A DNA stretch of 5,938 bases from an uncultured Ruminococcus sp. (GCA_947174965.1 CAMWKY010000146.1:1-5938), one strand, 5' to 3'. Positions 1 to 5,938 are shown, numbered from the stretch's first letter. The notes: generated by a model from the letters alone, not told the origin. A program made the numbers and translations.

Positions 1-5
1 TTTTG

Positions 6-14
6 TGATATTAT
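6..14 (+). promoter_or_regulatory. possible extended -10 promoter of the secreted-protein gene
   Basis: The sequence TGATATTAT matches the extended -10 form TGnTATAAT with one mismatch in the hexamer. It lies 33 bases before the start codon, which would give a short leader of about 25 to 28 bases. The -35 region would fall outside the window and cannot be checked, and AT-rich DNA produces such matches by chance. Confidence 0.35.
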
Positions 15-34
15 AGTTGCACGATTAAATTTAT

Positions 35-39
35 GGAGG
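35..39 (+). promoter_or_regulatory. ribosome binding site that decides the start at 48
   Basis: GGAGG sits 8 bases before the ATG at 48. An upstream in-frame ATG at 33 overlaps this motif and has no Shine-Dalgarno of its own. The protein from 48 begins directly with a signal peptide (MKLKK plus a hydrophobic run), which also supports 48. Confidence 0.85.
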
Positions 40-47
40 TTTTTATT

Positions 48-1013
48 ATGAAACTCAAAAAAATCATTTCCGCCCTCACTGCTTCTGCTGTCGTTGCTGC
101 TGCGCTCCCTGTTTATGCAGGTCTTTCAGCTTTTGCAGAGGATACAGACGAAACAGGCAATACCATGTTCACCGCTATTGAAATTTCACCTGATGCAACT
201 TTTTCAGACGAAATCACACAAAATGACGAGGACTGGTATAAGTTTACCCTTCCTACAGCAGGTAAATTAAATCTGATGTTTTCTATTAATGGTAATGGCA
301 CAGTAAATTTTTTAATGATGGACGGAACAGAAGATAATAACCAACTTACAAGTATCAGCAATCGCTCCGGAATACAAAGATATACATATTATCTTACTGC
401 TGGTGATTATTATATTAAATTCTCTCCTTATATACTTACTTCTGATTATGAAGCTAAATTATCTTTCACTCCTTACGAATCAACATTTGACGGTGCAAAC
501 AACAACAGTATAACAAAGGCTTCTGAAATCGAACTCGAAAAAAATTACTCCTCATTTATTGTAACTGCTGATTCCAAAGACTACTACACTTTCAATCTTG
601 ACAAAGATGATGATATTGCACTCAACTTTGAGGGTGACATTGGTGCAATTGACTGGACTCTCTATAACAACAAGAACGAGGAAATCCTCAATGGTACTTA
701 TAAAAGAGATGCTGACGTAAGCGATTTGATTACCAAAAACAATTACGTTTCACTCAAATCAGGCAAATATACTCTTGCTTTCATGCAATCTGTCGAATCC
801 ACTTTTCCTGATACAACATATTATTATGGCTCATACAATTTCAGTCTTTCAGAATATGTAGACTTTGATGCAAACGGAATTTCTATCGGCGATTTCAACA
901 ACGACGGCATGATTGATGCAAGTGATGCTTCTGTACTTCTTGAATATTACTCCTACCTTTCAACAGGCGGTGAGGAAAAAGACATGAGAAAGTGGCTTGA
1001 ATCACAAGAATAA
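48..1013 (+). CDS. secreted protein with two PPC-like domains and a single dockerin-type calcium repeat
   Basis: This is a 321-residue exported protein of unknown specific function. Residues 1-30 form a signal peptide: basic MKLKK, a hydrophobic Ala/Val-rich core, and a likely signal peptidase I site after AFA (residue 30). Residues about 33-143 and 150-271 look like two divergent copies of one beta-sandwich module. Each has an N-terminal A-x-E-I strand, a D-W/Y-Y-x-F segment (DWYKFTL at 62-68, DYYTFNL at 178-184) and a G-D/K-Y-x-x-x-F segment (119-125, 239-245). This pattern recalls bacterial pre-peptidase C-terminal (PPC) domains, which are non-catalytic accessory modules. Residues 281-308 form one dockerin/EF-hand-like calcium loop (D282, N284, D286, D290, D293) followed by the helix ending YYSYLSTGG. 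The second repeat of a normal dockerin is missing, and the protein ends in a short charged tail. I see no catalytic domain or LPXTG anchor. A role in cell-surface or cellulosome-like assembly is inference from the dockerin resemblance. The gene ends in tandem TAA stops. Confidence 0.8.
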   Translation: MKLKKIISALTASAVVAAALPVYAGLSAFAEDTDETGNTMFTAIEISPDATFSDEITQNDEDWYKFTLPTAGKLNLMFSINGNGTVNFLMMDGTEDNNQLTSISNRSGIQRYTYYLTAGDYYIKFSPYILTSDYEAKLSFTPYESTFDGANNNSITKASEIELEKNYSSFIVTADSKDYYTFNLDKDDDIALNFEGDIGAIDWTLYNNKNEEILNGTYKRDADVSDLITKNNYVSLKSGKYTLAFMQSVESTFPDTTYYYGSYNFSLSEYVDFDANGISIGDFNNDGMIDASDASVLLEYYSYLSTGGEEKDMRKWLESQE

Positions 1014-1021
1014 TAAAAAAT

Positions 1022-1053
1022 ATCATCTTCAGATTTGATTTTCTGAAGATGAT
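1022..1053. terminator. bidirectional intrinsic terminator between convergent genes
   Basis: A perfect 12-bp stem (ATCATCTTCAGA at 1022-1033 with its complement at 1042-1053) encloses an 8-base loop. On the plus strand seven T follow (1054-1060), ending the secreted-protein transcript. On the minus strand the hairpin is followed by ATTTTTTATTATT, ending the rnf operon just after the rnfB stop. It fills most of the 45-base gap between the two stop codons. Confidence 0.9.
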
Positions 1054-1058
1054 TTTTT

Positions 1059-1838
1059 TTAGTGTATTGCCTTGACTGGACAGGCAGATTTGCAAGTACC
1101 GCAGTTTGTGCATTTTTCGTAGTTGATTGATGCGTGATTATTTTCGACTTTTATTGCACCCTCTGGACATTTCTTTTCACATATCTTACAGCCGATACAG
1201 CCATTGGAGCAGGCAAGCTTTGTTGCTTTTCCGTTTGCACCTGACGAACACAGAACATCAATAACATTTGATTTCGGCTTTATTGTAATAATTTTATTCG
1301 GACAAGCATTTACACATTGTCCGCAAGCCTGACAGAGTGCAGGATTTATTTTTGCAAGATTATTCTGTATACTTATCGCATTGTATTCGCACACAGCCAT
1401 GCAGTCGCCAAGACCGATACAGCCGTATTTACAGTCACCGTTTCCACCATAGAATCTCTTGACAGCCTTGCACGACTGAACACCGTCAAAATCGAATTGA
1501 GTTTTTGTTACATTGCAGTCACCGTTACAGCGGACTATTGCAGTCATGGGAATGACATCTGCCGCAGCTGTTCCGAGTATTTCAGCTATTTTGCCTGCTG
1601 AATCAGCTCCGCCCGGACGACATAAATTAGTCGGGGCATTGTTATGTACAATAGCATCAGCATAATCAGCACACCCAGCAAATCCGCAAGCTCCGCAGTT
1701 TGCCTGCGGAAGTGCTTCGCCTATTTTCTCCACACGTTCATCAACTTCAACATAAAATATCTTTGATGCAGCAGTAAGCAGGATTCCTGCCAGTATACCA
1801 CATACACCAAGAATTACAGCAGGTATAATATATGTCAT
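1059..1838 (-). CDS. rnfB: Rnf complex subunit RnfB, ferredoxin-accepting Fe-S protein
   Basis: This 259-residue subunit is the presumed entry point for electrons from reduced ferredoxin. Residues about 5-28 form one membrane anchor. A [4Fe-4S] domain with the spacing typical of RnfB follows (C48, C51, C56, C73, in NCGACGFAGC). A central region carries C104, C108 and C123, then C136, C140, C146 and C150 (DCKYGC...GDCMAVC). Three canonical CxxCxxCxxxCP ferredoxin motifs come next: C169-C179, C214-C224 and C243-C253. Two ferredoxin-like pairs plus the N-terminal cluster are likely, so about five clusters, but the exact count is inference. The gene is last in the operon. An AAGGAGG at 1846-1852 lies 7 bases before the ATG and overlaps the rnfA stop; 12 bases separate the two reading frames. 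The Cys-rich domains and the neighbouring rnfC separate this from a Na+-NQR operon, which has no RnfB. Confidence 0.96.
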   Translation of the reverse strand: MTYIIPAVILGVCGILAGILLTAASKIFYVEVDERVEKIGEALPQANCGACGFAGCADYADAIVHNNAPTNLCRPGGADSAGKIAEILGTAAADVIPMTAIVRCNGDCNVTKTQFDFDGVQSCKAVKRFYGGNGDCKYGCIGLGDCMAVCEYNAISIQNNLAKINPALCQACGQCVNACPNKIITIKPKSNVIDVLCSSGANGKATKLACSNGCIGCKICEKKCPEGAIKVENNHASINYEKCTNCGTCKSACPVKAIH

Positions 1839-1850
1839 GGCGAAACCTCC

Positions 1851-2429
1851 TTAACTGAAAAGACCTGAAAATCCCATGAAACTTACTGAAACGATTGATG
1901 CCGCAATAAGTGTTGCAGGAACACCCTTGAAAGTTTCTGGAATATCAGCGTATTCAAGTTTTTTTCTTACACCTGAAAAAATCACAAGTGAAAGCATGAA
2001 TCCAAGACCACCGCCAAGTGCATTTACGATTGACTGTAAAAATGTATAGTTGTTGTCGATATTGAGTACAGTTACACCAAGTACAGCGCAGTTTGTCGTG
2101 ATAAGCGGAAGATACACACCAAGCGACTTGTAAAGTGGTGGGAGCATTTTTTTCATGGCAGTTTCAACAAGCTGTACAAAAAGTGCAATTACAAGAATAA
2201 ATACAACCGTATCGAAATATTCCAGACCGTTCGGCACAAGTATTCCGTGATGTATCGGATATGTTACAGCAGTAGCACAAATCATTACAAATGTTACAGC
2301 AATACCCATTCCCGTTGCACTGTCAAGCTTTTTGGAAACGCCGAGAAACGGACATATTCCCATAAATTTTGAAAGTACAAAGTTATCTGTAAGCATAGCT
2401 GAAAGCAGAATTATACCTAAAGTTTTCAT
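1851..2429 (-). CDS. rnfA: Rnf complex membrane subunit RnfA
   Basis: This 192-residue integral membrane protein belongs to the NqrDE/RnfAE family and has about six membrane segments. It begins MKTLGIILLSAMLTDNFVLS, typical of RnfA. It carries the two family cysteines, C26 in GICPFLG and C114 in TTNCAVLG. In related complexes these pair with the matching cysteines of RnfE to hold a [2Fe-2S] cluster inside the membrane, which moves electrons across the bilayer to the flavin subunits. It is assigned RnfA rather than RnfE by its position just before rnfB, its normal short length and its start sequence. Its ATG overlaps the rnfE stop by four bases (ATGA), and its ribosome binding site AAGGAGGG (2436-2443) lies inside rnfE, so translation is probably coupled. 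Confidence 0.95.
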   Translation of the reverse strand: MKTLGIILLSAMLTDNFVLSKFMGICPFLGVSKKLDSATGMGIAVTFVMICATAVTYPIHHGILVPNGLEYFDTVVFILVIALFVQLVETAMKKMLPPLYKSLGVYLPLITTNCAVLGVTVLNIDNNYTFLQSIVNALGGGLGFMLSLVIFSGVRKKLEYADIPETFKGVPATLIAASIVSVSFMGFSGLFS

Positions 2430-3097
2430 TTGTCGCCCTCCTTATCGCATTTATCAGACATGGGACAATTTTCACAGTTACCGCACTCAATTTCCTGCGG
2501 TGGTTTTTTATTTGCAAGCTTATTCACAATTGCAATTATCACACCAAGAGTAAAGAATCCACCTGCGGGCATAATAAACAACAGCATAGGATTATCATGT
2601 ATAACGGGAATATCCATTCCAAACCATTGACCTGCTCCGATAATTTCACGGACTGAACCCATAAGCAGTAATGCGATGGTAAAACCTGTTCCCATTCCTA
2701 TAGCATCACACGCAGATGCAATGACATTGTTTTTACTTGCGAACATTTCCGCACGTCCGAATATAATGCAGTTGACTGTTATAAGCGTGAGATAAATTCC
2801 GAGACTGTCATATAATGACGGCACAAATCCTTCCAGCAAAAAGCCTATGAGAGTAACAAAGCTTGCGATTATTACAATAAATGCAGGTATGCGGACTTTA
2901 TCGGGGATTACTTTTCTCAATGCCGATACAACTATATTTGAGCCAAGCAGTACAAATGTAGTTGCAAGTCCCATTCCGACACCGTTCATAGCCTGCGTTG
3001 TAACGGCAAGTGTCGGACACATTCCAAGAAGCATTACAAGTGTGGGATTTTCTTTTATAATGCCTTTTGTGACTTCTTTTCCAAGATTATTTGCCAT
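2426..3097 (-). CDS. rnfE: Rnf complex membrane subunit RnfE with a four-cysteine C-terminal tail
   Basis: This 223-residue polytopic membrane protein of the NqrDE/RnfAE family partners RnfA. Family cysteines are C27 in GMCPTL and C110 in TVNCIIFG, the expected ligands from this half of the intramembrane [2Fe-2S] cluster. About six hydrophobic segments span residues 20-193. After the last one comes a hydrophilic tail of about 28 residues with C205, C208, C211 and C217 (spacing C-x2-C-x2-C-x5-C), which could bind a metal or an Fe-S cluster. The tail makes the protein longer than RnfA. The start is fixed by AAGGAGG at 3107-3113, 9 bases before the ATG. The reading frame overlaps the end of rnfG by 11 bases and the start of rnfA by four. 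Confidence 0.95.
   Translation of the reverse strand: MANNLGKEVTKGIIKENPTLVMLLGMCPTLAVTTQAMNGVGMGLATTFVLLGSNIVVSALRKVIPDKVRIPAFIVIIASFVTLIGFLLEGFVPSLYDSLGIYLTLITVNCIIFGRAEMFASKNNVIASACDAIGMGTGFTIALLLMGSVREIIGAGQWFGMDIPVIHDNPMLLFIMPAGGFFTLGVIIAIVNKLANKKPPQEIECGNCENCPMSDKCDKEGDK
2447..2485 (-). other. cysteine-rich tail of RnfE (C-x2-C-x2-C-x5-C)
   Basis: This stretch encodes residues 205-217 of RnfE, reading CGNCENCPMSDKC. Four closely spaced cysteines outside the membrane segments suggest a bound metal ion or small Fe-S centre. From memory, some clostridial RnfE proteins end in Cys-rich tails, but I know of no established function. The metal-binding role is inference. Confidence 0.6.
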
Positions 3098-3617
3098 TTA
3101 AAATCGCCTCCTTGTTTTCGGTATAGACTTTCAATGCTGTATCTATTGCGGATTTCATGCCTTTTGACGAAAAAGTCGCACCGCTTATTGCATCAAGTGG
3201 GACATCTGTCTGCGATTCACCGTAGAATTGCTGACGGAAGTCCTCATTGTCACGGACTTTCGAGCCAAGTCCGGGAGTTTCGCCCAGTGAGACAAACTCT
3301 ATACCTGATATTCTGCCATTTTCGTCAATACCGATAAGAACGTTTATTCCGTCTTTGGAATATCCGTCGGCTATTACCTGAACAGCTGTTTTTCCGTCCG
3401 GAGTTACAGCAATTGCCTTTACTTTATCTTCTCCGAAATTACTTTCAAGCAAAGTGCTTTCAGTTTTACCAAAAAGTGACTCAACACCTGAATTGAATCG
3501 CAGTTGTTTCTGTTCGGCTATATTTTCTTTTGTGAGTTCATGTGCGAAAACAAGAAGCAGTGAAGCTATAACACATATAATAGTAAGTACAATTGAGGGC
3601 ATTATGTTACTTTTCAA
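3087..3617 (-). CDS. rnfG: Rnf complex subunit RnfG, covalent FMN carrier, TTG start
   Basis: This 176-residue FMN-binding subunit (RnfG/NqrC family) transfers electrons on the outer side of the membrane. One N-terminal membrane helix spans residues about 7-25, followed by an exported domain. ETPGLGSKV (113-121) is a family signature. DAISGATFSS (142-151) is the flavinylation motif, with T148 the expected site where ApbE attaches FMN by a phosphoester bond. I place the start at the TTG at 3615-3617: AAGGAGG at 3627-3633 lies 9 bases upstream, and the product begins MKSNIMPSIVL. The first in-frame ATG (3600-3602) is 24 bases from that site, which is too far. Starts further upstream would add a basic stretch read from inside rnfD. 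With the TTG start the gene overlaps the end of rnfD by 11 bases, the same overlap it has with rnfE at its own end. Confidence 0.92.
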   Translation of the reverse strand: MKSNIMPSIVLTIICVIASLLLVFAHELTKENIAEQKQLRFNSGVESLFGKTESTLLESNFGEDKVKAIAVTPDGKTAVQVIADGYSKDGINVLIGIDENGRISGIEFVSLGETPGLGSKVRDNEDFRQQFYGESQTDVPLDAISGATFSSKGMKSAIDTALKVYTENKEAILNGK

Positions 3618-4545
3618 CTTTTTCAGCCTCCTTTGCACCAAATACCTTTGTACGTGTAATCTGTTCAATATACGGAGTAAGCACATTCATAAGAAGTATT
3701 GAGAATGAAACACCTTCAGGGAATGAGCCGAAATGACGGATAACAAATGTAATAATTCCACAACCTAAACCAAACACAATTTTTCCCTTTGTGGAAATCG
3801 GTGTAGTTGCGTAGTCTGTAGCCATAAAAAATGCACCCAGAAACAAACCGCCTGAAAGTATCTGATATAATGGGTTATCTCCTGCAATGAATGAGAGAAG
3901 TGCAACTGTTCCTATAAATGAAACAGGAGCAGAAAGATTTATTATTTTTCTTGATGCAAGATATAATCCGCCTATGAGAAGTGCAAATGCGCTTGTTTCA
4001 CCGATACAGCCACCGACATTTCCAAGAAACAAATCCATATATGACGGCAGATTATCGCCCGATACCGCAAGAGGTGTCGCACTTGCCACAGCATCAGGAT
4101 TTCTCCAGTAAAAAGGGTCAACCCAGTTCGTCATTATAGACGGAAAACTTACCATAAGTACAATTCTTGCTGTTATTGCAGGATTTGCAAAGTTCTGTCC
4201 TAATCCGCCGAAAAGCTGTTTTACTACTACAATCGCAACAAAAGAGCCGATTATCGGAATCCAGAACGGTACAGTTGACGGAAGATTCATAGCAAGCAGA
4301 AGTCCTGTTACAACGGCTGACAAATCGCCTGTTGTGTTTTCACGTCTCATAAGTTTTCTACACAAAAATTCAAACAGAACACAGCTTGCAACAGATATGA
4401 CCGCAACAATCAATGCAGGATAACCGAATATATAACAGCCGACAGCAAGTGCAGGCACAAGAGCCATACAGACATTAAACATTATATCTGATGTCTGCAA
4501 ATAATTATCGTCATGCGGTGACGGCGAAACAATAAGTTTATTCAT
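3607..4545 (-). CDS. rnfD: Rnf complex membrane subunit RnfD, covalent FMN carrier
   Basis: This 312-residue polytopic membrane protein of the RnfD/NqrB family carries electrons through the membrane on bound flavin and is thought to take part in ion transport. It starts with SPSPH (residues 7-11), common in this family. About nine or ten hydrophobic segments span residues 22-293. DAVASATPLA (151-160) matches the flavinylation motif, with T157 the expected FMN attachment residue. GGLGQNFANPA (113-123) is another conserved family segment. The C-terminus is a charged tail (GAKEAEKVEK). The ATG at 4545 follows GTGAGGT with 9 bases of spacing, a weaker site than in the other rnf genes. The rnfC stop TGA lies inside this site, so the genes are 11 bases apart and translation is likely coupled. 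Confidence 0.95.
   Translation of the reverse strand: MNKLIVSPSPHDDNYLQTSDIMFNVCMALVPALAVGCYIFGYPALIVAVISVASCVLFEFLCRKLMRRENTTGDLSAVVTGLLLAMNLPSTVPFWIPIIGSFVAIVVVKQLFGGLGQNFANPAITARIVLMVSFPSIMTNWVDPFYWRNPDAVASATPLAVSGDNLPSYMDLFLGNVGGCIGETSAFALLIGGLYLASRKIINLSAPVSFIGTVALLSFIAGDNPLYQILSGGLFLGAFFMATDYATTPISTKGKIVFGLGCGIITFVIRHFGSFPEGVSFSILLMNVLTPYIEQITRTKVFGAKEAEKVEK
3627..3633 (-). promoter_or_regulatory. ribosome binding site of rnfG inside rnfD
   Basis: AAGGAGG on the minus strand lies within the last codons of rnfD, 9 bases before an in-frame TTG and 24 bases before the first in-frame ATG. Its spacing decides in favour of the TTG start for rnfG. Confidence 0.8.
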
Positions 4546-4556
4546 GCTTTTCTACC

Positions 4557-5834
4557 TCACTTTCTTGGAATCAGCATTTTTGCAAGCTGATTTGTTTCGG
4601 CAAGCTTACGGTTTGCAGGACATACATACGTACAGCTTCCGCAGTTCATGCACATAGTAACTTTCAGTGCTTTTAAATCGTCAATACTTTTAATCTTGTA
4701 TGCCTTGTCAATCTCCGCAGGCATAAGACCAATCGGACACACATTTACACATCTTCCGCATCTTATACAAGCAGATGTTTTTCTGTCGTCGTAACTGCTG
4801 AACGCAAGCAGAGCATTTGTCGTCTTTGTTATGGGCATATTCAAATCGGGTACGCACATACCCATCATAACTCCGCCCATAATAACTTTTTTTACTGAAT
4901 CAATATCAGTTTTGCAAAAATTGAGTATATCAATAATTGGAGTACCGACTACAGCACATACATTTTTCGGCTCACCTACTGCATTTCCGTCAACTGTTAT
5001 TCGTCTTGTTGTAAGCGGTATGCCTGTTTGAGTGTACTTATATATAAATGAAGCTGTTGAAACGTTCATAACAATCACACCAACATCAGACGGCAGTTGT
5101 CCTTCTTTTACAATTCTGCCTGTTGTATTATAGATGATTACTTTTTCTGCACCCTGCGGATATTTTGACGGCAATGTCACAATATCAATACTATCATCAT
5201 TTTTTGCCATATCCTCAAATTTTTTTATAGCCTCTGGTTTATTTGCCTCAACAGCAATTTTTTCGTTCTTTATATCAAGAACGGATTTTACAAGTCTCAC
5301 ACCGTTAAGCACATCATCTGTACATTCAAGCATTTCACGGTAGTCCGCTGTAATAAACGGCTCACATTCAGCAGCATTTATTACAAGCGTGTCAATCGGT
5401 GTTTTCGGATTAAGCTTTATGTGCGTCGGGAAACCTGCTCCGCCAAGTCCGCACACTCCTGATTCACGGACAGCCTTTATAAAACTTTCCTTGTCTGTAA
5501 TTTTCGGCGGTTCTATCCCCTCATACATCTCCTGTTTTCCGTCCGTTTCAATCTCAACAGCCTTACATACAGCACCCATAGCTGTTTGGTAATCGCTGAT
5601 TGCGGTAACTTTTCCAGATACACTTGAATGAACGGGAACGCTGAACGGTGCATCACTGTCGCCTATTTTCTGTCCGACTCTTACCATATCCCCGACTTTT
5701 ACAAGCGGTGTACACGGTACGCCCATATTCATTGACATAGGCAGTTTAACTTTTGCAGGTACAGAAAGAACTATTGTTTCGCAGTTTTCCGTATTTTTGC
5801 GGTGATTCAGCTTTATACCTTTTAACTTTTTCAT
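4557..5834 (-). CDS. rnfC: Rnf complex subunit RnfC, NAD-side FMN and Fe-S protein
   Basis: This 425-residue peripheral subunit is where NAD+ is reduced. In order it has an N-terminal RnfC barrel-sandwich region (about 20-98) and a Nuo51/NuoF-like domain. That domain carries the Gly-rich flavin/nucleotide loop GLGGAGFPTHIK (129-140) and the signature NAAECEPFITADYREM (153-168). A SLBB-like region (about 250-300) follows. Two ferredoxin motifs come next: C356-C359-C362-C366 and C395-C398-C401-C405, each followed by Pro. The Cys motifs separate it from NqrA, which lacks them. The start is the ATG at 5832-5834, 7 bases after AAGGAG, giving MKKLKGIKLNH. The frame stays open upstream through insertion-sequence-like DNA, but nothing supports a longer protein. 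It is the first gene of the operon. No convincing sigma-70 promoter is visible between it and the window edge, so the promoter probably lies further upstream or inside the adjoining element. Confidence 0.96.
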   Translation of the reverse strand: MKKLKGIKLNHRKNTENCETIVLSVPAKVKLPMSMNMGVPCTPLVKVGDMVRVGQKIGDSDAPFSVPVHSSVSGKVTAISDYQTAMGAVCKAVEIETDGKQEMYEGIEPPKITDKESFIKAVRESGVCGLGGAGFPTHIKLNPKTPIDTLVINAAECEPFITADYREMLECTDDVLNGVRLVKSVLDIKNEKIAVEANKPEAIKKFEDMAKNDDSIDIVTLPSKYPQGAEKVIIYNTTGRIVKEGQLPSDVGVIVMNVSTASFIYKYTQTGIPLTTRRITVDGNAVGEPKNVCAVVGTPIIDILNFCKTDIDSVKKVIMGGVMMGMCVPDLNMPITKTTNALLAFSSYDDRKTSACIRCGRCVNVCPIGLMPAEIDKAYKIKSIDDLKALKVTMCMNCGSCTYVCPANRKLAETNQLAKMLIPRK

Positions 5835-5841
5835 CAAAAAA

Positions 5842-5847
5842 CTCCTT
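5842..5847 (-). promoter_or_regulatory. ribosome binding site of rnfC
   Basis: AAGGAG on the minus strand sits 7 bases before the ATG at 5834. It selects this start over upstream in-frame ATG and TTG codons that lie in insertion-sequence-like DNA. Confidence 0.85.
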
Positions 5848-5850
5848 TCA

Positions 5851-5938
5851 GGTGACATCCTCCCCCGCCTAAAGAAGCGGGGACTTCCTCTTGCTAAAGC
5901 AAGCAGTCGGTTCTCGTTCGATAGCACCAATGTACTAA
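5851..5938 (-). mobile_element. putative right end of an IS200/IS605 (tnpB-type) element, cut by the window edge
   Basis: Read on the minus strand, this stretch ends in AAGTCCCCGC, a loop, GCGGGG, then GAGGATGTCACC. That resembles the 3' ends of many tnpB-carrying IS200/IS605 elements. Two hairpins are visible: a 6-bp GC stem (5863-5868 with 5877-5882, 8-base loop) and a 5-bp stem (5890-5894 with 5899-5903, loop TAAA). Such subterminal hairpins serve transposase recognition, and in tnpB elements the same region forms the 3' part of the guide (omega/re) RNA. The element's end would lie near 5851-5853, only about 4 to 6 bases from the rnfC ribosome binding site. No transposase or tnpB frame is visible inside the window; it would lie beyond the right edge. 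The assignment rests on remembered sequence resemblance, not a search. The other possibility is a native structured leader of rnfC. Confidence 0.6.

Noticed and set aside
33..47. Start of the secreted protein at the ATG at 33
   Set aside because: That ATG overlaps the Shine-Dalgarno used by the ATG at 48 and has none of its own. The signal peptide begins cleanly at 48.
113..361. Minus-strand frames inside or crossing the secreted-protein gene (113-361 and 895-1113)
   Set aside because: They are antisense to a gene with a clear signal peptide and dockerin motif. The second also runs through the terminator hairpin.
1317..1601. Plus-strand open frame opposite rnfB, and similar plus-strand frames at 2332-3101, 3134-3702, 3887-4111 and 4831-5592
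   Set aside because: They lie antisense to strongly supported rnf genes, show no domain-like composition and have no upstream ribosome binding site. They are shadows of the real frames.
3618..3686. Long rnfG start at 3686
   Set aside because: It would add 23 basic residues read out of frame from the rnfD 3' end, with no membrane-protein features and without using the strong ribosome binding site at 3627-3633.
1059..5834. Na+-translocating NADH:quinone reductase (nqr) operon instead of rnf
   Set aside because: The ferredoxin-type RnfB and the Cys-motif RnfC are present. No NqrF-type flavoprotein is found and the gene order is rnfCDGEAB.
5835..5930. Extension of rnfC to a 457-residue product by an upstream in-frame start
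   Set aside because: The extra 32 residues come from the hairpins and end of the insertion-sequence-like DNA. The internal ATG at 5834 has a properly spaced AAGGAG and gives a family-typical N-terminus.
1..5938. CRISPR array, tRNA or rRNA genes
   Set aside because: I saw no regularly spaced direct repeats, tRNA cloverleaf or rRNA-like sequence. Almost all of the window is coding.

Overview
The window is dominated by one minus-strand operon, rnfCDGEAB, encoding all six structural subunits of a membrane Rnf complex (ion-translocating ferredoxin:NAD+ oxidoreductase). Facing it at the left end is a plus-strand gene for a secreted protein with a dockerin-like C-terminal repeat. The DNA is AT-rich, ribosome binding sites are strong AAGGAGG types, and the gene order rnfC-D-G-E-A-B is the one usual in Clostridia. 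The motif GDFNNDGMIDASDAS followed by YYSYLSTGG closely resembles dockerin repeats of Ruminococcus. I therefore infer an anaerobic gut or rumen member of the Oscillospiraceae/Ruminococcus group; no marker gene in the window proves this.

Layout. 1-47: short leader with a possible extended -10 promoter and a clear Shine-Dalgarno. 48-1013 (+): exported protein with a signal peptide, two PPC-like beta-sandwich repeats and a single dockerin-type calcium loop. 1014-1058: a convergent intergenic gap almost filled by a 12-bp-stem hairpin with U-tracts on both strands, serving both transcription units. 1059-5834 (-): the rnf operon, read right to left as rnfC, rnfD, rnfG, rnfE, rnfA, rnfB, with overlaps or gaps of only about 4 to 12 bases. 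5851-5938: two small hairpins and a terminal sequence typical of the right end of an IS200/IS605 (tnpB-type) element, ending a few bases upstream of the rnfC ribosome binding site.

How the genes work together. From knowledge of the family, RnfB collects electrons from reduced ferredoxin and passes them through Fe-S clusters to the [2Fe-2S] cluster held between RnfA and RnfE. They then pass to the covalent FMNs of RnfG and RnfD and finally to RnfC, where NAD+ is reduced. The free energy drives Na+ or H+ export. The needed ligands are visible here: ferredoxin-type Cys motifs in RnfB and RnfC, paired Cys in RnfA and RnfE, and flavinylation Thr residues in RnfD (T157) and RnfG (T148). The flavin transferase ApbE is not in the window.

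The rnf system is well known. The points worth a second look are the insertion-sequence end against rnfC (and what a TnpB guide RNA from it would encode), the TTG start of rnfG, the four-cysteine tail of RnfE, and the half dockerin on the secreted protein. I found no wholly new system in the window.
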